Shown here: positions 58,642 to 64,000 of the stretch, in pieces
How positions within the stretch are numbered: position 1 is the first letter of the stretch
Layout: the number at the start of each line of letters is the position of its first letter
Source of the DNA: Paramecium pentaurelia
Lineage: Eukaryota; Ciliophora; Oligohymenophorea; Peniculida; Parameciidae
DNA: 64,000 nt
Assembly: GCA_905183005.1 (NCBI GenBank)
Contig: CAJJDO010000066.1
Location: forward strand, 124,001-188,000
Direction of reading: 5' to 3'
Made by a program: the position numbers and the translations under genes
The notes under the pieces: generated by a model
Databases searched by the model: none
Told to the model about the DNA's origin: nothing
Seen by the model: the letters and a program-made list of their open reading frames with translations, nothing else

Positions 58642-59816
58642 TCAGAATTTTGATGGTTCAGCTGTTATAGGTTCATTTGAATCATGACTATATCCCTCAA
58701 ATTAAGCTATATAGATTTGTAAAATATACCCTAAATAGAATTACGCCTAAGCATAAGATCATTTTCTTTTGTATCCTACTCAGTATCCTATGTTGATCCA
58801 CCAGAATTACTATAATTACGTGGTAAATATGGAGGCTATAATTCTTTATTAAGTAATTTGTTCCATTAAAATCCATTGAACCATGAATGATTCTTAACAG
58901 CTTCTGGATTATCAGAGCCTAATCTCTAAGCAGGTTTTCTTTGGATTAACTGAATTAATCATTTTAAATTTACCTAATTAGCAAAATCAGCTGCTTCTAA
59001 TGACCATGTAGTAGGTACTTCATTTTTTTTAATTTAAACTTACTTTGCTAATACATTATCTCTAATCTCTTGTCTAGATCTTCCAACATAAGGTCTTCTT
59101 CCCAACATACATTCATAGACAATCACTCCTAATGCAAAATAATCTACAGCTATTCCATGGTTTTATCTGCACAATACTTCTGGAGCCATATATCCTGGAG
59201 TTCCACTAGTATCAGCTGAATTATCTGGTCTCCAAATTCTAGCTATACCCAAATCAGTTAATCGTAAATATCCTTCAGAATCAAATACTAAATTTTCTGG
59301 CTTTAAATCTCTATGAATTATTCCTTATGAATGTAAATATTCTAAGGCAATTATGATGCAGGCACAAAAAAATTCTAAATTAAAAAAAACTGATGTTACT
59401 TGTTTCTTCTTCTGAAAATTTTCTATTTTTACCAATATGATATCTGAGATCTCCTCCACTTAATAAATCCATAACTAAGTATAAATTCTCTCTATCTTAA
59501 AATGCGGCAACCATATTTATTAATGATGGATGTCTCAATTAACATAAAAGTGTTCTTTCATTCATAACTGAAGTTACACTTTTCTTTGAAATAATTCTAA
59601 ACTTCAAAACTTTAATATACTTTGCTTTTGACATCATTTTCAATGCAAAATAACTTTTATTTTTTCTTTTTTTCACCTTCCACACTTTCCCAAATCCACC
59701 TTTTCCTAAAACCTCAATAAACTCAAAATTATGGACAGAAAGAACTAGGATATATCTATCTAAGTACTTGATGAATCTGAAAAGTCTTTCTTGTCAGTAA
59801 TGTTACAATTGCCCAT
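58642..59816 (-). CDS. STK32/YANK-like AGC protein kinase, N-myristoylation candidate
   Basis: 361 residues after removing introns at 59790-59806 (17 nt), 59375-59399, 58950-58973 and 58707-58729. Kinase motifs: 'VLGKGGFGKVW', 'FALKMM', 'MDLLSGGDLRYHI', 'GIIHRDLKPENLV', 'LTDLGIARIW' (DFG is DLG) and 'SGTPGYMAPEVL'. 'DLLSGGDLRYH' is typical of STK32/YANK kinases. The C-terminal tail ends with an AGC hydrophobic motif-like 'FEGYSHDSNEP'. Splicing a 17-nt intron (GTAACATTACTGACAAG) joins the start MGN to 'RLFRFIKYLDRY'; without it the conserved region has no start. MGN suggests myristoylation and membrane attachment. Confidence 0.88.
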
Positions 59817-60710
59817 TATTTAATTAATTTTAAGTTATAATTCAAACTCAACGTCTTCAATTAATGTTGGATCAAAACATTAACACACTCTAAACTTCAT
59901 TTAATCTATAAATCCAATGAGATTTAAAAATAATAAAATAGTAATTCTCAAAACTCTAACAATAGTTCTATTATCAAATGAGATCATATATAAATTTGTA
60001 TAACTCTTTTTGTGCTATATCAATTATTTATATCTGTTTATATTTCAATATTGATATTTTTTAGATTAAGAGATTCTTAATTAGAATTATGTAGCATTCA
60101 ATATTATAATACTCTATTGTTTATTTAATGAGAGTATCTATATGTCTTCATAAATATCATCTAAATTGAGTACTTATATTCATTTTCATTTACATAAATT
60201 TCAAATAATATATTTATGTATACATTATTATAAAATTAAATTCAAAAGGATAAAAAGAAATTCTTTTTTTTATTTAATGAAACAATGTATATATTTAGAA
60301 TTATTTAATATAATCAAGAGATATAATTTAACATATATATTATTATATATTATAAATGAATAGAGATTTAAATCTTTATAAAATACATTAGTGAGATTTC
60401 TAAATTATGATTTTATTTTAAGTTTTACATTGTGAATAAAATGTTGTAAGAATATTTTAATGATCGTTAAAGATCTTAATGATTTTTGTACAATTTAGTG
60501 AGATTATTAATAATTAAAGTAACTAAATATCAAGTAAACAAAAAAAAGTATTTGATAAATAACCTCTTCTATCAATTGATTATCTACTTATTTATATATA
60601 AAATAAGAACAATGATATGACGTATAATTGGAAGTGCCTCTAATCGTTTTAGAATTATGTAAAAACGGATAAATTAAATAAAAACGAAAACTAAACAAAA
60701 AAAACTATAG
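59817..60710. other. Divergent intergenic region, no gene seen
   Basis: About 890 bases between divergent genes. Short frames exist by chance. No domain, RNA or repeat supported. Confidence 0.5.
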
Positions 60711-62543
60711 ATGTCTAGAGGTTAAATAATAAAATATGAGGTAGATATGTACGAAAGCAAATCGAAAAGAAAAAACGATAAACGCAAATAAAATCAGCAA
60801 TCTCCAATAGCAGATTATGAAAATGATAAAAAAAAGGTTGGCAGGTGGACACCTGAAGAGGATGAGAAGCTTTAAAAATTGATTGAAGGTTTTCTATTGA
60901 ATTTTATTTGTAGAATATGGAGAAAAGAGTTGGCGAATCATAAGTGATATGATGGAAGGTCGAAGTGCCATACAGTGTTTGCACAGATGGACTAAAATAC
61001 TTAAACCAGGACTGAAGAAAGGTATATTTACTGTGTTTATAGTTTAGGACCTTGGTAAGATGATGAGGATGAGAAGCTATTAGAATGGGTCAAGAATAAT
61101 GGGCCTTGTAAATGGTCTTTGTGTGCTGAAAATATTGCAGGAAGGTCAGGAAAACAGTGTAGAGAACGATGGTTCAATAATCTCAATCCAAATGTTAAAA
61201 AAGGAGGCTGGACATCTGGTTTTTATCTAATCACTATTCGTAGAGGAGGATCATGAAATATTTAAAGGATATCTATAGTACTCATCATCTTGGTCAAAAA
61301 TTGCTAAGAACTTATTAGGTAGAACTGAAAATTCGGTTAAGAATAGGTTTTATTCCACTGTGAGAAAATTATTGGCTGATTAAGAAAAAAATGGGATATC
61401 ACTTAAAGTAAATCCATTTTATTAATTTTAGATGCTTGAGGCACAAGGAGAAAATGGCACTTCTGCTTTATAGACCTTTGTAAAAGAGCATCTATAAAAA
61501 TATGAATAACAAATGTAAATGTAAGTGGAATAAGAAGAACCAGAATCAGATAAATCAATGTAAGATGAAAAAGTAGAAGAATCTGAAATGAAATCTGAAG
61601 ATGATGATGATAGTAAATCAAGAAAGAAAATGCAAGCAGAAACATATTAAGAATAGAATCTACTTTATAGATTACTTAAATAATAAGGAGGGCCAATAAA
61701 AAGAACATCATGTATGAAAGATTATTCAACAATATATAAAAAATATAAAAAAAGGTATAATCAAAAAAAGAAAGATAAAAAATTATCAGATAAAGTAGAG
61801 AATCTTAGAAAGATGATACTTAAAAAAGAAGATTATAAAAATTCATCTGAAGAAAAAGAATTAGATTTTTAATAAAATCTTGAATAATAATTAGCTAATT
61901 TTTCTTAATAAAAAATGGATGCTCAATCTTAAAATGGTGATTCTGATAAAATGAATGAATTTTAAGAAAAATTATTGGCATTTTTCAATCAACAATTAAA
62001 TGAAGTAATGAAAAAATTTTATGTTGAAATGGGTGATCCTAAATAATAAGCTAAATGGCAAATGATACTTGCTTCTGATGATAATAAAATCTAATAGTAG
62101 TAATAATAATAATAGTAATAATAATAACAATAATAACAATAATAATAATAGTAATAATTATAAGAAAGTAAAAAAAAAACTAAAAGATAAATGGCAAAGA
62201 GTGCAAAAGTCAAAGAAGAAGAAGTTGAATAAAATTAAATGGTTATGAATACATTTTTACAAAAATTTAATCATCTTGGTTAAATAGGAATTACTCAATT
62301 AGGGTATTATTTTAATAATAAATATTTAGAGCTAATGTAAATGAAGGGAAAAACGAAACTGAAAATTAAATGGTTTAGGATGCTAAAATTGATTAAAAAA
62401 TGTTGTTCCTAATTAGTTAGTTACACACTTTAGAGAATATGTTAGGAGATACAAAAAAAGAATTCAGCAGATTAGAAGCTAGTCTTTATGAAAAAATCAA
62501 CAATACTTCATTTCACTCTAATAATTCGAGTGAGAAGAACTGA
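60711..62543 (+). CDS. Three-repeat MYB (3R-MYB) transcription factor
   Basis: 568 residues after removing introns at 60889-60913, 61022-61047, 61219-61243, 61408-61431 and 62304-62329. Three MYB repeats are adjacent: R1 'GRWTPEEDEKLQKLIE' and 'SWRIISDMMEGRSAIQCLHR', R2 'KGPWQDDEDEKLLEWV' and 'IAGRSGKQCRERWFNNLNP', R3 'KKGGWTSEEDHEIF' and 'LLGRTENSVKNRFYS'. This is the c-MYB/3R-MYB arrangement, whose members often control G2/M genes such as cyclins; a cyclin gene lies 500 bases away, probably by chance. The C-terminal half is acidic, then Lys-rich, then Gln-rich (Gln run at about 62090-62160), then helical. First intron begins GTTTTC. Confidence 0.94.
62090..62160 (+). repeat. Polyglutamine tract in the MYB gene
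   Basis: About 24 glutamine codons, mostly TAA and TAG with few CAA, in frame with the MYB gene. In the other frames it reads as Asn or Ile runs. Confidence 0.8.
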
Positions 62544-63042
62544 TACTTAATTATTGTTATTTAAATTCTTTGATTTTGTGTCAGCCATATTAAACATCGA
62601 AAGTTTTTTTTATTTTTTTGAGCCATTTTCATAATACTATAATTTATATATATATATAAATATATGTTTGGTTATATATTAAGTATATGCTTTTTAAGTT
62701 AGTTAGTGTATTTTGGTAATATTAATTAGATTAGTCCTTCAAAATAAACTTTTTTCTTTAAAATACTTCTATTTCTTTATAGCAATACATTTAGCTTTTC
62801 AATAAAACATCAATTAAATTTCTTTTAAAATTAGTATATTTCATTAAAAACAAAAGGTAATAGAATGAAATACCCCTTTATAAAACTTCCTTATAAAGAA
62901 TTAATATAATACTGATGAAAATTGTTCAGTTAATTTTAGATTTTTCCAAAGAGAAGGTTTAGAATGTTTAAATAATACAAAAAAACATTTTTTTTTTGAT
63001 TTTTTTAGAGTTATATTGAAACGAAACTTATAACATAGAACT
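62544..63042. other. Intergenic between convergent genes
   Basis: About 500 bases between the stops of the MYB and cyclin genes. AT-rich with a (TA)n run near 62645. No gene seen. Confidence 0.5.
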
Positions 63043-63978
63043 TCAAATCTTTTGTTTTAGAGCTCTTTAGTGAGTCAAACCTTTGTTTTTAGTAATCTTT
63101 TTGTTTATTTGTTAATTTCTAATTTTACTTTTAGAATCTTCATTTTACTATTTACCTATTTCTACTTCTTAAGCCCTGAGTATTTTATTATGTATGAATT
63201 GGGATAACTTAAGAATTTTATCTGTAAATTAGATTTATTCGTCTTGAAGATATGCAATAATAGCCAATGCAAGTTCTATGTGAGAATATTGGTAAATATC
63301 GAAATCTAGAATAATTGAAAGAAATACCTAGAAGAATGAACATTAATAAACTCTAAACATTTTCATTGATTTCAATATTCATTGCCAATAAATAATCTGA
63401 TGATGTAATGTAGTTTAACTAAAACCCCATAACTTTTATTATCTACTCTTCCATTTCATCATACTCTACATTCTAATATAGATTCTAGCCATTAGAATCA
63501 TATAATTTAATCTAAGCCATGGCTTCTGTTTCATTATACTACAATTTATTTTCATATTTACTTTAGTTGCTAAAGAATAGGCCGAAATTCCTAGTAATTA
63601 TAGATATTCTTAAGTTATCTTAAAATAATTAAGATAAGTATCAATATATATGACTGTCAGTTCTATAGTTTTTAGAGAATGTCTAAATTGAGAAGCTTAC
63701 TATTTATATGTGAATATAGATACGGCCACAATCCATTAAACGAGAATATCTCTTCTACATATGCCTTATGAATCATTCTAATAGAATTCATTCAACTTAT
63801 TTATTGGTTTAGACTAAGAATTTTAAAAATACAGATACTTTTTCCCTAATTAATAAATCTCTTATTTGAGAAGAATAAAGCATTCTGATTTATTATCTAA
63901 ATAATAATAATAAATCCTAGTCCACTTAAAATTCAAATTTATAGATAAATATTAAGGAGGATATGAATATTTTATCAT
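63043..63978 (-). CDS. Cyclin-box protein
   Basis: 296 residues after removing introns at 63539-63561 and 63306-63327; ATG at 63978-63976 close to the window edge. The cyclin N-terminal box is recognisable: 'RRDILVQWIVAVSIF' (the MRAILVDWL position), 'TIELTVIYIDTYLNYF', 'YLQLLGISAYSLATKYNE' and 'MEEQIIKVMGFQLNYIT'. Then a second helical half ('YSHIELALAIIAYLQDE'). Cyclins activate CDKs; sequence fits the A/B/E-like group broadly, but Lys and Glu of the box are partly replaced (LVQW for LVDW). An acidic insertion ('LYDSNGQNLYQNVEYDE') is unusual. The C-terminal 40 residues are basic. Confidence 0.82.
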
Positions 63979-64000
63979 ATCAAAGTAAAATTAAAAAGTT

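Noticed and set aside
60166..60363. 65-codon plus-strand frame
   Set aside because: Composition is His/Ile/Tyr-rich chance sequence in an intergenic region, with no homologue recognised and no supporting context.
1..64000. CRISPR arrays, insertion sequences, phage or virus-like genes, operons
   Set aside because: No direct-repeat/spacer pattern, transposase, terminal inverted repeats, capsid or polymerase of viral type was seen; the gene content is ordinary ciliate macronuclear.

Overview
The window is a macronuclear-type ciliate sequence, most likely Paramecium or a close relative. It is strongly AT-rich. Every convincing gene reads through only if TAA and TAG are glutamine and TGA is the sole stop. 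Nearly every gene is cut by very short introns, mostly 21-32 nt with GTA...TAG ends; a few candidates are as short as 15-20 nt or as long as 41-47 nt. All coding coordinates below were read by hand in that code, and most exon joins were checked by requiring the spliced length to be a multiple of three and the protein to match its family.

Layout. 1-5.3 kb: the end of a WD40 gene, a perfect 655-bp AATAT array, a secreted S1/P1 nuclease, a Mei2-like RNA-binding protein, an LYR-motif mitochondrial protein and a Cwc24/RNF113-type splicing factor. 6.3-10.2 kb (minus strand): a small gene with one in-frame TGA, heat-shock factor and protein phosphatase 5. 10.5-17.3 kb (plus): an unknown gene, a type I membrane protein, an ULK/ATG1-like kinase and an arsenite methyltransferase. 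18.5-22.6 kb: a full ABCB-type transporter. 22.7-31.9 kb (minus): a DUF4378/CEP350-like protein, two small unknown genes, a CK2-like kinase with a signal peptide, tRNA-Val(AAC), a coiled-coil protein and a tandem PX protein. 32.0-39.4 kb (plus): Mtr4 helicase, an Erv/ALR sulfhydryl oxidase and two adjacent coiled-coil proteins with related starts. 39.4-49.4 kb: a UBE2W-like E2, an unknown gene, a beta-propeller protein, a SIZ/PIAS SUMO ligase with polyglutamine tails and an unknown small gene. 50.5-54.2 kb: a PAF-acetylhydrolase-like gene whose 3' part appears twice around a single N (probable assembly artefact), and an unknown gene. 54.5-64.0 kb: an ATG11/FIP200-like scaffold, an STK32-like kinase, a three-repeat MYB protein and a cyclin.

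Most of the content is conserved eukaryotic housekeeping and signalling. Two products belong to one process, autophagy initiation (ULK-like kinase and ATG11-like scaffold). There are no operons; genes lie head-to-head or tail-to-tail with very small gaps. I found no CRISPR, virus, insertion sequence or clearly new multi-gene system. The points most worth a second look are the very short introns, the isolated in-frame TGA codons, the luminal CK2-like kinase, the plant-type SIZ architecture, the 32-bp divergent promoter and the duplicated segment.
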